A DNA stretch of 64,000 nt. It comes from Plantago ovata. Taxonomy: Eukaryota > Streptophyta > Magnoliopsida > Lamiales > Plantaginaceae. The translations under genes and the position numbers were made by a program. Positions within the stretch are counted from its first letter, which is position 1. Each line of letters opens with the position of its first letter. This document shows positions 46,446 to 58,410 of this stretch, one piece after another. The notes beneath the pieces were generated by a model. That model was not told the DNA's origin. It ran no database searches and saw only the letters and a program-made list of their open reading frames with translations. The DNA is taken from contig CM051455.1 in assembly GCA_028274465.1 (NCBI GenBank), positions 91,706,365 through 91,770,364 of the forward strand, written 5' to 3'.

Positions 46446-48245
46446 TTGCTCTTGATTGTGCAGACTTCAGCCACGGAGACAAACAATGCAATTTGGCACT
46501 TTGATAGTGGTTGTGGAAAGCACATGACGGGCAACAAGAAAAACCTTATAAACTATAGACGGTGGTCTAAAGGTCCAAAAATAAGGTTTGCTGGTGGAGG
46601 CTTTGGTTCTACTAAAGGTTATGGTGACGTGAAGTTAGGATGCATTACCATTTCGGGAGTTCTTTATGTCAAAAATCTTAAGTTTAACCTTTTCAGCATG
46701 AGCCAATTCGCTGATAAATGATACTTCATCAAAATCAAAAGTGATGAATGTAAACTTATAGACTTTGAGACAAAGAAGGTTATTATGGTTGCTAGAAGAT
46801 CAGGAGGTTTGTATACTGTAGATTGGTCATCAGCAATCGTTGAAAAATGCCTTGTCTAAGATCATGATTGCCTTGCTGAAAAAGCATGGTTATGGCATAA
46901 ACGAACAAGTCACCTAAACTTCAAGACGTTGAATAACCTATCTAAGAAGGCACTTGTAGTTGGATTAACTAAGGTTACTTTCAAGAAGGATGGTGTTTGC
47001 AATGCATGTCAGCAAGGAAAGCAAACCAAATCTTCTTTTAAGCACAAGGCAGTACCGTCAACTACAAAACCTTTACAACTCTTGCACATGGACTTGTTTG
47101 AATCTTCTTCAACAAGCTATGCTGGTAAGAAGTATGGTCTGGTGGTGGTAGATGACTATTCAAAATTCACTTGGGTAGTATTTATCAAACACAAGTCTGA
47201 AACAAGGACTGAAATACCTAACTTGCTGAACAAGCTTGAAGTCATGAAAAATGACAAGGTAAAAGTCATTAGAATAGACCATGGTACTGAGTTTGTAAAC
47301 CAATACATAACTGAGTATTGCACTTCTAAAGGCATACAACATCAGTTATCCTCAGTAAGGACACCACAACAAAATGGTGTTGCTGAAAGGAAGAATCGTA
47401 CCCTTAAGGAAGCAGCCAGAACAATGCTTGCTGAAACTGAAATAAGTGAAGCTTATTGGGTTGAAGCGATTAATACCGCCTGCTATACTCAAAATAGATG
47501 TTTGATAACTAAGGATTACAACAAAACTCCCTATGAGTTATTTGTTGAAAGACCTCCTAACATCACCCATCTAAGAGTATTTGGTTGCAAATGTTTTGTT
47601 CTTAACAATGGTAGAGAATACTTAAGAACATTCCAACCAAAGGCAGACGAAGCGATATTTCTTGGTTACTCCTTGCATAGTAAAGCTTATAGAGTTTACA
47701 ACAAAAAGGCACAAAAGATCGAAGAATCAGTGCATGTTGTATTCTATGAAAAATCACAAGGAGTCCCTGCTGAAAAAGAAATAGCAGATTGTATGAAGAA
47801 GTTACTCATACACGAGCAAAGAACTGAATCTGATGCTAGGAAAGTCAAATCAATTGAACTAAATGATGATTCTGACAATGAATTTCCAGCAAAAGACGCG
47901 GTTGCTCCAGATGTTGCTGAAACTATGCAACTTCCTGTGCCTGCTGACGAGTTACCTCAAACCAGCAATGCTGAACAAGCAGTTGCTGATGAACCAATCT
48001 CAGCAGAGACACAACAACATACCAGTATTACTGAGCAAGTACATACTGAAGAGTCACATGCTGATCGAAGAGCAAACTTATCCAGATCCAAAGAGCAGAA
48101 AACCTGTTAATAAATGGATTAGAGATCATCCCGCTACGGATATGATTGGTGATATTGACAAACGCCAAGTGACTAGATCCAAAGTATCTACTAATCAAGA
48201 ACTTGCTGAAGAAGCAAATGTCATAGAAGTAGAAGCTTTGTTCTC
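46446..48245 (+). pseudogene. Copia B protease and integrase, broken
   Basis: The protease motif is WHFDSGCGKHMTG with DSG codons at 46503-46511. Stops at 46719 and 46857 split the frame. The pre-integrase zinc finger (WHKRTSH, CNAC) follows, then the integrase core with Asp in HMDLF, Asp in RIDHGTEF and Glu in VAERKNRTL. The frame stays open to 48110; the sequence then continues in another frame (KWIRDHP) to a T10 run near 48250. The order PR-INT-RT marks Ty1/copia. Confidence 0.85.
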
Positions 48246-49796
48246 TTGTTTTTTTTTTCAGAAATTGAACCAAACACCATAGAAGAAGCTTTAAAGCATT
48301 CGGAATGGATCAAGGCAATGCAAGAAGAACTGGATCAATTTGAAAGGAACAAAGTCTGGAAACTTGTACCCCTTGCTGAAGGAAAGAAAGCAATTGGTAC
48401 AGAGTGGGTGTTCAGAAACAAGCTGAGTGAGTCTGGAGAAGTAACAAGGAACAAAGCACGTTTAGTTGCTCAAGATTACTGTCAGACTGAAGGATTGGAC
48501 TATGATGAGTCTTATGCTCCAGTTGAAGATTGGATGCAATTAGGCTTTTCTTAGCCTTTGCTGCTCACAATGACTTCATTGTTTATCAAATGGATGTTAA
48601 AAGTGCATTCCTAAATGGTGAACTTGCTGAAGAAGTCTACTTGGAACAACCCCTGGCTTTGAACTTCCCTCAGAACCAAGATGGTATACAAGCTTCAGAA
48701 AGCTGTATATGGTCTAAAGAAAGCACCAAGAGCCTGGTATGATACCTTAGCTAAGTTGTTGCTGGACAATGGTTTCAAGAAAGGTGAAGTTGACAAAACT
48801 TTATTTACCATGAACCATGATGGTAAAATACCCTTAGTCCAGATTTATGTGGATGACATAATATTTGGATCTAAGGACAAGCAACTTTGTGATGATTTTG
48901 CCAAACTCATGACAAACAAGTTTGAAATGAGTATGATGGGTAAATTGAATTATTTCCTAGGATTGCAAGTCAAGCAACTCAAAGATGGAATATTCATAAA
49001 TCAAGCAAAGTATGCAAAGGAAATGCTTATAAAGTTCAGGATCACTGAGGAAGAAAAACCTGAAAAGATCCTTATGAGCGTTGGTACCAAATTGGGCTAT
49101 ACTAAACAAGATAAGAGTGTTGATGAACACAAATATAGGAAGCTCATTGGTTCTTTGCTGTATTTAACAGCAAGTAGACCTGACATTCAATATGTTGTTT
49201 GTGTGTGTGCAAGATTCCAATCTGATCCAAGAGAATCACACTACAAAAAGGCACTTAAGATACTGAAATATGTCAAAGGTACAGTCAATGTTGGATTATG
49301 GTATCCTAAATATTCTGGATTGGAATTGGTTGGTTATTCTGATGTTGATCATGGAGGATCAACTCTTGATTGAAAAAGTACTTCTGGAACTTGTCAGTTT
49401 GTAGGTACTAGATTAATATCATGGTTCAGCAAGAAGCAAACCTGTGTTGCCAATTTATCTACTGAATCTGAGTACATTGCGGCTGGTTGTTGCACAGCTC
49501 AAATCTTATGGATTCAGCAACAATTAAGAGATTATGGTATTTCTGCAAAGAAAACACCAATCTTTTGTGATAATACAAGTGCTATTGATATCACGCAAAA
49601 TCATAAGTTCCACTCAAGGAGAAAGCACATTGATATTAGACATCATTTCATTAGAGATCATGTGGAAAAAGGAGACATTGAGGTTGTGAAAGTAGGTACT
49701 GATGATCAACTTGCTGACATCATTACCAAGCCCCTACCAGATAATACGTTCGCAATGTTTAGGTATAACCTTGGATTGATTGAACTACCTCAATAG
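48246..49796 (+). pseudogene. Copia B reverse transcriptase and RNase H, broken
   Basis: RT starts with WIKAMQEELDQFERN and KARLVAQ. Frame changes occur near 48535 and 48680. The catalytic YVDD is at 48846-48857. RNase H follows, with TESEYIAA and the ITKPLPD end motif, to TAG 49796. A TGA at 49371-49373 replaces the Arg of the common DRKSTSG motif. The protein would copy element RNA to DNA; this copy cannot. Confidence 0.87.
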
Positions 49797-50617
49797 TAAG
49801 GGATACATTTGGTAGATTGCTGAAACAGGCATTCAGCAAGCCAAAGTATGCTTACATATATAAAGTCCCTTCCACTGATTTCTTCTAAATAGAAATGATA
49901 GTTCACTAATGATTGCTGAAACAGGCATTCAGCAAGTAATTCCTTCAAACCGGGTATTTGTTAGGAAACTTGATCACTTGCTGAGACGGGTACTCAGCAA
50001 AGGAAAAACGTTGAAGATTGCTGAAACTGGTATTCAGACAATCAAGGATACTGAAACAGGTATTCAAGTATCAAAATAAAAACCTGAGACGGGAACTCAG
50101 CAAAGAGCAAGAATACCTCTTGAATTTTACCTAAGGATATCTCAATATAAAAAGAATTTGCTGAGACGGGAACTCAGAAATGTCTTTTAACTCAAAGAAA
50201 TATGAGATATTTGATTAAGGGGGAATTTTCAGCAAATATAAGGCTTGTTACCTAAAAAGGTAAGTGCCAAAGTCAATTTAATTAAAATCGCTGAAAAAAT
50301 TCTCATTTACTCCAGCAAGCAATTAGCGTTGGAGTAAAAAGGATCAAATCCCGTGAATCAAGGTAAAATTAATTTGTGACGTTAATCGTGGCACAGATAA
50401 ACTCGCTGTTAATCATGACATGAAATACAATCGTGGCCATTGATTTAAAGCAGTTTTTGATCCAACGGTTGATATTACAAAGAGAATGTGTGCTCTGACG
50501 GTTTTTGTTAGTGGACCACTATGCATTTAATGCAAAGGCTCCACTAACACAGATGAATCTCTGTTTTACCCTTGCTGATAACTAAAAGCCATTGAGCTTC
50601 TCACACAACAGAGACAC
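49797..50617 (+). other. Copia B spacer between pol and accessory ORF
   Basis: No gene. It begins with the hairpin array (separate entry). At 49970-49981 it has TGTTAGGAAACT, the same as the start of the A LTR. The remainder, 50200-50617, shows nothing I can name. Confidence 0.6.
49817..50180 (+). repeat. Array of seven short hairpins with a common loop
   Basis: Units start at about 49817, 49913, 49978, 50018, 50048, 50083 and 50157. The pattern is TTGCTGAA, a 7-base loop ACAGGCA, then TTCAGCAA. Loops read ACAGGCA, ACAGGCA, ACGGGTA, ACTGGTA, ACAGGTA, ACGGGAA and ACGGGAA. The loop-closing pair changes together (A-T or G-C), and in unit 5 the outer stem changes on both sides (GATACT/AGTATC). 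Confidence 0.8.
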
Positions 50618-50626
50618 TATATAAAC
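50618..50626 (+). promoter_or_regulatory. Possible internal promoter before the B accessory ORF
   Basis: TATATAAAC lies 140 bases before the ATG at 50766, followed by a CT-rich stretch like a plant 5' leader. It may give the accessory ORF its own transcript. There is no other support. Confidence 0.4.
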
Positions 50627-50765
50627 AAAGAGTTAGAGAAAGATAAAATTCTTTAACTCACATTTCCTTTCTCTGCAAATTCTCTAGCCTGTGCTCTGAA
50701 TTCACTATACCTCCGGTCAAAAAGAAAAACTCTCTTTTTCGTACAACTCCCTTTCTATATAAGAG

Positions 50766-51518
50766 ATGGCTCCTAAGAGACAATATTCTAAGACCTCGAA
50801 GTCATCCAAAGCAGACAGTGCTGAAAAAAGCACTACTCGGGTTGAAATTCCGGCAACCAACACAGTGAAAATTGTGTTGAAAATGACCGAGTAACCGAAA
50901 GACCCATGCCGCCTGCATATCTCGACACCGCAGAGTGTGAGCAGATGATACAGTGGGGCGGATTTGCCAAGGAGAAGTATATTAGATACTCCTATGAACA
51001 AGAAGTGGACGAAGAAAACGAAGAGGCGTTGAATTTGATTAATCAACAAGGCCTTCTTTTCTTCATTACTGCTCGCACTAAGAAAGTGAGCATGTTGGAC
51101 ACAATGGAATTCTACAATAATGCAAAAATCCAAACCCTTACTGACGGACAAGGAGTCACTGAAAAAGTGATTTCTACCTCAGTTCAAGGTGTGCAAATCA
51201 TCCTGAAATGGATTGATTTAGCAAACATCTTTCAGATTCCAACTACTGGAACTGAAGATGACATCGCTGCCACTGATGAAGAAATTGAAGCCTTCTACAG
51301 TAATGTCAGAAACGTAAATATGAAGAAAGGAGAGGTTGCTCCCGTGACTTGGACATCAAAGCACGTAAAGAGGAAGCATCTCTGCCATTCGCTTGGTCTG
51401 GTAGCTCTGCTACTAATCAAAGTCTTAGACTCCCAAGTTGTAGGAATTGACCAAGTTGGCTTGAGAAGGTGTCCATTGCTGATGCATATCCATGAGAACA
51501 AAACTGAGCTCAACTGGG
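50766..51518 (+). pseudogene. Accessory ORF of copia B, N-terminal part
   Basis: It begins MAPKRQYSKTSKSSK, basic and Ser-rich, at 50766 and stops after about 42 codons. A shifted frame from about 50846 then runs open into the F insertion. The following 200 codons contain LDTMEFYNNAKI, TSVQGVQIILKWIDL and IFQIP, which loosely resemble the FYxN and V-V-G-V pattern of the plant transposon protein family seen in ORF2 of H and F. It is probably the start of the same kind of ORF whose end is seen in copia A, but the two copies do not overlap here, so this is inferred. Confidence 0.6.
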
Positions 51519-52082
51519 TGATGATCGCGGGTTTGTCAGTTCCGGTTCAAGCAAATAAATTTGTTATTTAGCCAAAGGCAATTCACAACTACAACGAAAA
51601 CCGTAGTGTAGCAGTAGAATGACCTCGAGTGTCGTTCTCTAAGGACTATAACTAGCTTTATCTATTTAACTAGGAATATAAAAACAGCAGACGGGATAGC
51701 AAAGGTTTTTCTAACAGATAAAGGAGATTGGTGATAGTATGATCCTTCAAAGCATAACGGGTCAATAATCATGCGTAAATTCCTCGGTCTTGCATGGAGA
51801 TCTTTGATCAATCTAATGTCCTGTTGCAATTATTAAGCACTACGAAGATAATGATACTGACAAGTCAATCTCTATTGTGCTATTGTGTTCCGTAATTATT
51901 CAACACTACGAAGATATACATGCGCATAGGTCGACGAGGGTCCAATTGTGCATAATAATTAATACAACATACGAGAATTTAGGATGAGCCTGATCAACGA
52001 AATAAAGCAATAACATGGAGTATAATACGCGATATAGCCATTAGCATGATTATCTTCCCTTCGCTAAGAATTCACATACTAC

Positions 52083-53328
52083 TGATAAACGGAGATTTGT
52101 CAGGTCTCGATTCAGCAAATAATATTTGTTTATTAGCCAAAGGCAATCCACAACTACAACAAAAACCGTAGTGTAGTAGTAGAATGACTCGAGTGTCGTT
52201 CTCTCACGACTATACTAGCTTTATCAAATCTAATTAAGAATATAAAACAGCAGATAGAAAGCAACAGGAGTTTTCAAGCAGATAATGGAGATTGGTGATA
52301 GTATGGTCCTTCTTAACATAATGGGTCGATAATCATGCATAAATTCCTCGGTCTTGCATAGAGATCTTTGAATCAATCTTGTGTCCTGTTGCAAGTATTA
52401 TGCACTACGAAGATAATATGGGTCTGACTCGTCAACAACTAACGTCCTAATGTGTTCCGTAATTATTCAACACTACGTAGATAATTGGTCTGATTGGTCG
52501 ACAGGTGTCCATGCGTGCATAATAATCAATACAACATACGAGAATTTTGGTTGCAACTGATCAACGAAATAAAGCAATGACACGGAGTATAATGCGCGAT
52601 ATAGCCATTAGCATGATTATCTTCCCTCGCTAAGAATTCACATACTACCACCAATGATAAATTTAGCTACTCAAAATAGGCATGCAATCAATAGCAATCA
52701 TAGAAGAAAACATATTGAAAGAATATAAAATAAGTACATAAAAACTGTAAGATACAAAGTAACCGAAGGTTGTCAATCTCCGGACAATTGCGATCCTACG
52801 CGCTCAAATCTGCTATGAAAACGTATCCCCTAAGCTACGAAACTCCCAGGACAGGCCCTGGGAAGTTCCTACCTAAAACTATAGAGAGAGGTGAGAAAGT
52901 AGGCTTGGAAAGATATGATAGGCCCCGAAAATACTCTGGGGCAGTTCGCCCGGTGGTGGGGCGGTTCGCCCCCCAGTTTTTCGCGGAATTTCCGCGTTTT
53001 TCGACGCGAATTTGGATTTCTTCACCTTTTCGGACTCGGTTTATGACTTCTAGTAGCCTTCTAACCTCCAGATTCGGCCCCTAAACTCCAAATCCTATCC
53101 GGAAACCTTTAGATACTCCAAATAGGCTTCTGGAACACCAATTCCTTGTAGACTTCAATATAATTGCCCCGAAATCTCCGAATTTCAACCCAAACCTGTA
53201 AAATAAAATGTAAAGGGAAACGTGACACTATTCTAATAAAATGTACTAAAATATAGCTAAATTAACATAGAGGATAGCTAAAATAGGTGAAAAAGACTCG
53301 AATGAAAGTGTAAAATACACATTCATCA
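52083..53328 (-). repeat. 3' LTR of element G (1,246 bp), TATA deleted
   Basis: It starts TGATAAAC. Compared with the right LTR it lacks 29 bp at 52919/52920 that include the TATA box; GC palindromes remain at about 52930-52975. Confidence 0.9.
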
Positions 53329-53346
53329 AACTCCCCAAACCGAACC
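53329..53346 (-). other. Polypurine tract, element G
   Basis: Same sequence as in H, inverted, directly beside the 3' LTR. Confidence 0.8.
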
Positions 53347-54908
53347 TTTGCTTGTCCTCAAGCAACTAAGCTAGACTCTAATACAAAAAACATGCAAGAC
53401 TCAAAATGGAGTTTCATGCCAAATAAAATGAACTAAATTACTGAATCTACCAAATAACATATGAACAAAAACCATATAAACCAAAGCATGAGTATAGGTT
53501 GAAGAATACCTCGATTGACTTATACACATCCACATAAGCACTTATGTCAAGACAAGATAGTCTCTCGTAACATTCTCTACCTGGACCTAGTCAGTGACGA
53601 CGTAATGATGCATGCTAAGATACGAATGGTTGCCCCGTGCCTATGAAACTGAGGACTTACTGTTGTTCCACCATGTTAAGACTTTCCCTCAAAAGAGGTC
53701 GAACCAGTACTGGCTCTCATCAAACGAAGGAGGGTTCCCTATAAAAGATAACACTCCCCTATTCTACCCATCTCTCAAGTAAAGTCTTAAGCTATTCACC
53801 ACTTCCTGAATGGCAGGACGAGGGTGGTCTAGAACAGATGACACTCAAGACAAAAAAGATAAAAAATAGAAAAACACGAACAATACGAAAAATGGAAAAG
53901 ACTCAAAACTTTGCTAAACTGCTATTTGGCTTTTCTTTTTTGGACCCTTCTTTGCTTTTTTGGGGTCTTCTCTTTTTTTCTTTTTTTTTTCTTTCCAGAT
54001 TCTTTTTTTTTCTTTCCAGATTCTTTTTTTTTTCTTTTCATTTTCTTTTTCTCTTTTTTCCTGGAATTTTTCTTTCTTTTTTTTCGATTTTTTCTAGCCA
54101 GCAGTAGCATAACAAAGAGAGAAACAAAAAGACTCACACGACTTCCCCAAACCTATTCGAAAGAATAGGTTGGAGTACAAAATTTACGGAAAAAGAAAAT
54201 AAACTCACGATACGAAAAATGAAAAACAGAAACAAGTCTATGATGGTGTAACCCCTTCCTCAAACCTATTTGGAAGAATAGGTTATAAACAAAGGATCAC
54301 ACAACCTCACACTACCTCATTCCTAGGCATTTAGCAATCTCAAAGCATGGTGAAGACTTGTTGCCTCTTAGGTACATAATTACTCGGGAAAACAACCATA
54401 AGACCCTAACATGCATCATCCTATTATAAAGGCCTTCGTGAACCGCAGTAGAGAAAATACCACTATGTGATGTCGAGACTACCTAGCTCAACTAAGTGCA
54501 ATACGTAAATGAGACAAGCCAAGCGAGAAAAACCGCAAACAAATTCATAGAGATGAAGCATACGATTAATGGCATAGCTAGTTGATCTACCCAATAAAAA
54601 AGGTTCAAAAAATTCGGCAATAAACTCCATATAAAACATGCAAAACTATCCTAGGAAAGAAGTAAACGTGCAAATGCAAAAAATTTCACGAGTTTATCAT
54701 AAGCAAGATAAGTATAGAGATAACCAGCGATAACCTCCTCCCCAAACCTGAACGTCGTCGCTCGTCCCGAACGTCGAAAGTGGATCCAAGGTGAGAGCTA
54801 ATGCTTGTATAAGTGACCTATAATACTCAATCAAACTTGTGAGAAAAAATCTAAAGCGGTAAAGAAAGCGATAAAAATTTCGGGTTGCCTCCCGGATAGC
54901 GTCATTGT
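53347..54908 (-). other. Non-coding 3' module of element G
   Basis: No gene. T-rich tract at about 53930-54098, with a repeated CTTTCCAGATTC unit; twin hairpins at 54150-54171 and about 54264-54285; E-like sequence at about 54700-54850; hairpin after the gag-PR stop at about 54880-54897. Confidence 0.75.
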
Positions 54909-56966
54909 TTAAAGTCTTTGACTCGACTCCTGTCTGCGCCTATCTCCTCTTTTTGCGGGTACTAGGCTTCCCCTCATTGATCTCCTTTCCGTGCCACGAA
55001 CCTGTGAATAAGAAAGAATATAGGCTGCAAGACCACAATAGTGAGTAGTAATATCTGGCGGTTCTGGTGGATCAGGTATGGCTTGCAATACGTGTTGTTT
55101 GCCATCCACCTCGATGGTGCAAGTTCTTTGGTAGATGTCCATCACGGAGCGTAGCTTGGTCAAGAATGTTTGCCCTAAGAGTATGACATCCCCCGTCCCA
55201 GGTGCAGATGCCGGCATAACTACGAAATTGGTGTATATAGATGCTTCACCAATCTTGACCAACACATTTTTCACAACTCCTTCGGGTCTCATAAATGATC
55301 CATCCGCTAGTCGCACAATAGCCCTTTCCTCATATAGTTTTCCAAGGTTACTTTTTTCAAACACATTCAAAGGAATTATGTTTGAGTAGGATCACGTGTC
55401 TAGTGTGGCACGGACATCTTCAAGCTCACCAATCCCTACCTTAACATCGAAACTTTTAGGGAGTGGTTCGGGATCCTCTTGCTCCTCATCACTTGCGTCA
55501 GAACCAAGGCCCTTCGCTTCTTCCTCAGCCTGTAGAAGTTCTTCCTTCATGCAACACTCGCACCTAACGACCTTCTCAGTGTTGCCTTGTTCCCTACTTG
55601 CTCTTCGGTCGATCAACTCTTGCATCTTTTGATGGGCAAGCCTTGTTCTCTCTTCCAACTTATCGAGCCTTGCTCTAGTCTTCTCAGAATCTTCTTCATA
55701 ACGTTTGAGAAAACTTTGTGTGTGATCAACCATCTTCTGTAAGTTCTCCATCAGTAGAGCCGACTTCGACTTCGGTGGCTCTTTCGGAGCGGGGTTTTCG
55801 CAGTGATCATTACCATAGTTAAGCCTACTATGGTCTTGGTTAGGTCCATATGTTTGGTTAGCCGGTGCATATCCTTGATTGTTACGGTATCCTCTTCTCC
55901 AAAATCCACCTCGAGGATTCCTACCGTCTTGTCCGTAGCTAACTTCTTGAGTGCCAAACTCCGTAGCAAAGGCTTCTTCTTCGCCTCCTCGAGCCCTGTT
56001 GCCATCATCGTATGCCAGCTCCGATCTACACTTATGAGACCCATGCCCATAGTTCTTGCATATTCGGCATACTTTGTTCGAAATAGTTGTTCCGGTGGCG
56101 CTCTTGAGGACTTGCTTCAATTCGTTGGTAAAGCACTCGAATTGATCCCCATTCCCCCTGTACATAGGGGATTCTTGAGTCGGTGGAGCTTCAGGTCCAC
56201 GTCTCCTAACCATTGCTCTTGGGTCCTTGAACTGCGAACCCTTAGCAAGCCTTTCGAAAACTGCACAGACGGCTTCTGCGGTTTCCTCCCAAATATTGCC
56301 TCGGCATTGGAAATCCACCACTTGTTGGTTCTCGAAGGTTAGTCCATTGTAGAAGTGTTGGACTAGGTCGGAGAGTTCAAAACCATGGTGAGGGCACTTG
56401 TTCGTGAGATCTTGAAACCTCTCGAACGCGGTGTAGATGGTCTCATCGTAGTCCTGCATGAATCCAGTGATTTGCGCCTTTAGCGCGGTAGTCAGAGTGT
56501 GTGGGAAGTATTTCTCCATGAAGGCTGAAAAAACCTTTTCCCAGGTGTCTAGTGAGCCGGCTGGTAGAGAACTCAGCCATGACTTGGCTCTGTCGCCAAG
56601 TCCCATAGCAAAAACCTTCATCCTTAACTCATCCGTTGTTACGTCAGCTCCGGGTCGTGGGAGTTGGTTGACGAAATCATCTATATCGTTCAAGTACCCC
56701 ATCACATCTTCCCTTGATAAGCCATAGAACCTCGGAAGTTGTTGGAATGCGTGGTTCTTGATCTCCAGATCTCGGGTTGCAGGCGAAAGAACAATCGCCG
56801 GTCCCCTCATACGATCCTTGGTGGGTTGTACCCATGCCGTCAGTGGTCTAGCTTCTGCCATTCCGTCGATTTCCTTGAAAAGGAGTCGCCTTCTTTGGTG
56901 GTAGACTCTATCGATCTCAACAATTGAATCAGCAAGCGGTATACCTGCAGAACGTGTATGCGGCAT
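54909..56966 (-). pseudogene. Athila-type gag-protease of element G, stop in the active site
   Basis: It begins MPHTRSAG at 56966 (two more codons are possible upstream). Gag core and zinc knuckle (CRICKNYGHGSHKC) are intact. Relative to H it lacks about 20 codons near residue 30 and about 20 before the protease. The protease DTG motif is broken: the Gly codon GGA is TGA at about 55390. The frame then stays open to 54909, so this single change separates a 524-residue Gag from the protease. Gag could still be made, but not matured by its own enzyme. Confidence 0.87.
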
Positions 56967-57115
56967 ACACAATATGAAACAGACTAGGAAAGGTAATTAG
57001 AAACAAACTAGGAAAGCTGTATTAGAGAGAGATTAAAAAGGAAAACTAAAACTAAGAGAATTAGGAATCTAAAGCTGTAAATATAAACAAATTAAACAGA
57101 AAAAAGGAGTATAAT

Positions 57116-57132
57116 CCCCGGCAGCGGCGCCA
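57116..57132 (-). other. Primer binding site (tRNA-Asp type), element G
   Basis: CCCCGGCAGCGGCGCCA, three bases from the LTR, same as in C. Confidence 0.85.
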
Positions 57133-57135
57133 ATT

Positions 57136-58410
57136 TGATGAACGGAGATTTGTCAGGTCTCGATTCAGCAAATAATATTTGTTTATTAGCCAAAGGCAAT
57201 CCACAACTACAACGAAAACCGTAGTGTAGTAGTAGAATGACTCGAGTGTCGTTCTCTCAGGACTATACTAGCTTTATCAAATCTAATTAAGAATATAAAA
57301 CAGCAGATAGAAAGCAATAGGGGTTTTCAAGCAGATAATGGAGATTGGTGATAGTATGGTCCTTCTTAACATAATGGGTAGATAATCATGCATAAATTCC
57401 TCGGTCTTGCATAGATATCTTTGAATCAATCTTGTGTCCTGTTGCAAGTATTATGCACTACGAAGATAATATGGGTCTGACTCGTCAACAACTAACGTCC
57501 TAATGTGTTCCGTAATTATTCAACACTACGAAGATAATTGGTCTGATTGGTCGACAAGTGTCCATGCGTGCATAATAATCAATACAACATACGAGAATTT
57601 TGGTTGCAACTGATCAACGAAATAAAGCAATGACACGAAGTATAATGCGCGATATAGCCATTAGCATGATTATCTTCCCTCGCTAAGAATTCACATACTA
57701 CCACCAATGATAAATTTAGCTACTCATAATAGGCATGCAGTCAATAGCAATCATAGAAGAAAACATATTGAAAGAATATAAAATAAGTAGATAAAAACTG
57801 TAAGATACAAAGTTACCGAAGGTTGTCAATCTCCGGATGATTGCGATCCTACGCCGCTCCAATATGCTATGAAAAAGTATCCCCTAAGCTACGGAACTCC
57901 CAGGACAGGCCCTGGGAAGTTCCTACCTAAAACTATAGAGAGAGGTGAGAAAGTAGGCTTGGAAAGATATGATTTTCGGAGAAAAACTTGAGCTCTATAT
58001 ATAGGCCCCGAAAATACTCTGGGGCGGTTCGCCCGCTGGTGGGGCGGTTCGCCCACAGTTTTTCGTGGAATTTCCGCGTTTTGCGATGCGGATTTTGATT
58101 TCTTCACCTTTTCGGACTCGGTTTATGACTTCTAGTAGCCTTCTAACCTCCAGATTCGGCCCCTAGACTCGAAATTCTATCCGGAAACCTTCAGATACTC
58201 CAAATAGGCTTCTGGAACACCAATTCCTTGTAGACTTCAATATAATTGCCCTGAAATCTCCGAATTTCAACCAAAACCTGTAAAATAAAATCTAAAGGGA
58301 AACGTGACACTATTCTAATAAAATGTACTAAAATATAGCTAAATTAACATAGAGAATAGCTAAAATAGGTGAAAAAGACTCGAATGATAGTGTAAAATAC
58401 ACATTCATCA
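57136..58410 (-). repeat. 5' LTR of element G (1,275 bp)
   Basis: It keeps TATATATA at 57996-58003 and GC palindromes at 58016-58055; ends TGATGAAC and ATTCATCA. Confidence 0.9.
57996..58003 (-). promoter_or_regulatory. LTR TATA box, element G
   Basis: TATATATA in the 5' LTR only; the 3' LTR has lost it. Confidence 0.7.

Larger units (their letters stand above)
42429..51518 (+). mobile_element. Copia element B (SIRE/Maximus-like), cut by element F
   Basis: It has a 5' LTR, tRNA-iMet primer site, gag with a long coiled-coil extension, protease, integrase, RT and RNase H in copia order, then a non-coding hairpin array and the start of an accessory ORF. F is inserted at 51519; the rest lies beyond the window. 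CTATA before the LTR would be one target-duplication copy. Stops and frameshifts break every gene. Confidence 0.9.
52083..58410 (-). mobile_element. Complete Athila-like element G (gag-PR, no ORF2), mosaic
   Basis: LTRs at 52083-53328 and 57136-58410, primer site, gag-protease and polypurine tract are present, with perfect ACTAC target duplications. ORF2 and its intron are missing. Instead, from about 54870 leftward the sequence matches the 3' module of D and E, including sequence found in E near 38680-38780. G thus joins a gag-PR front like H with a back like E. Confidence 0.9.

Noticed and set aside
50766..51518. Envelope glycoprotein gene in copia B
   Set aside because: No signal peptide or membrane segment visible; only the position is env-like, so a neutral name is used.
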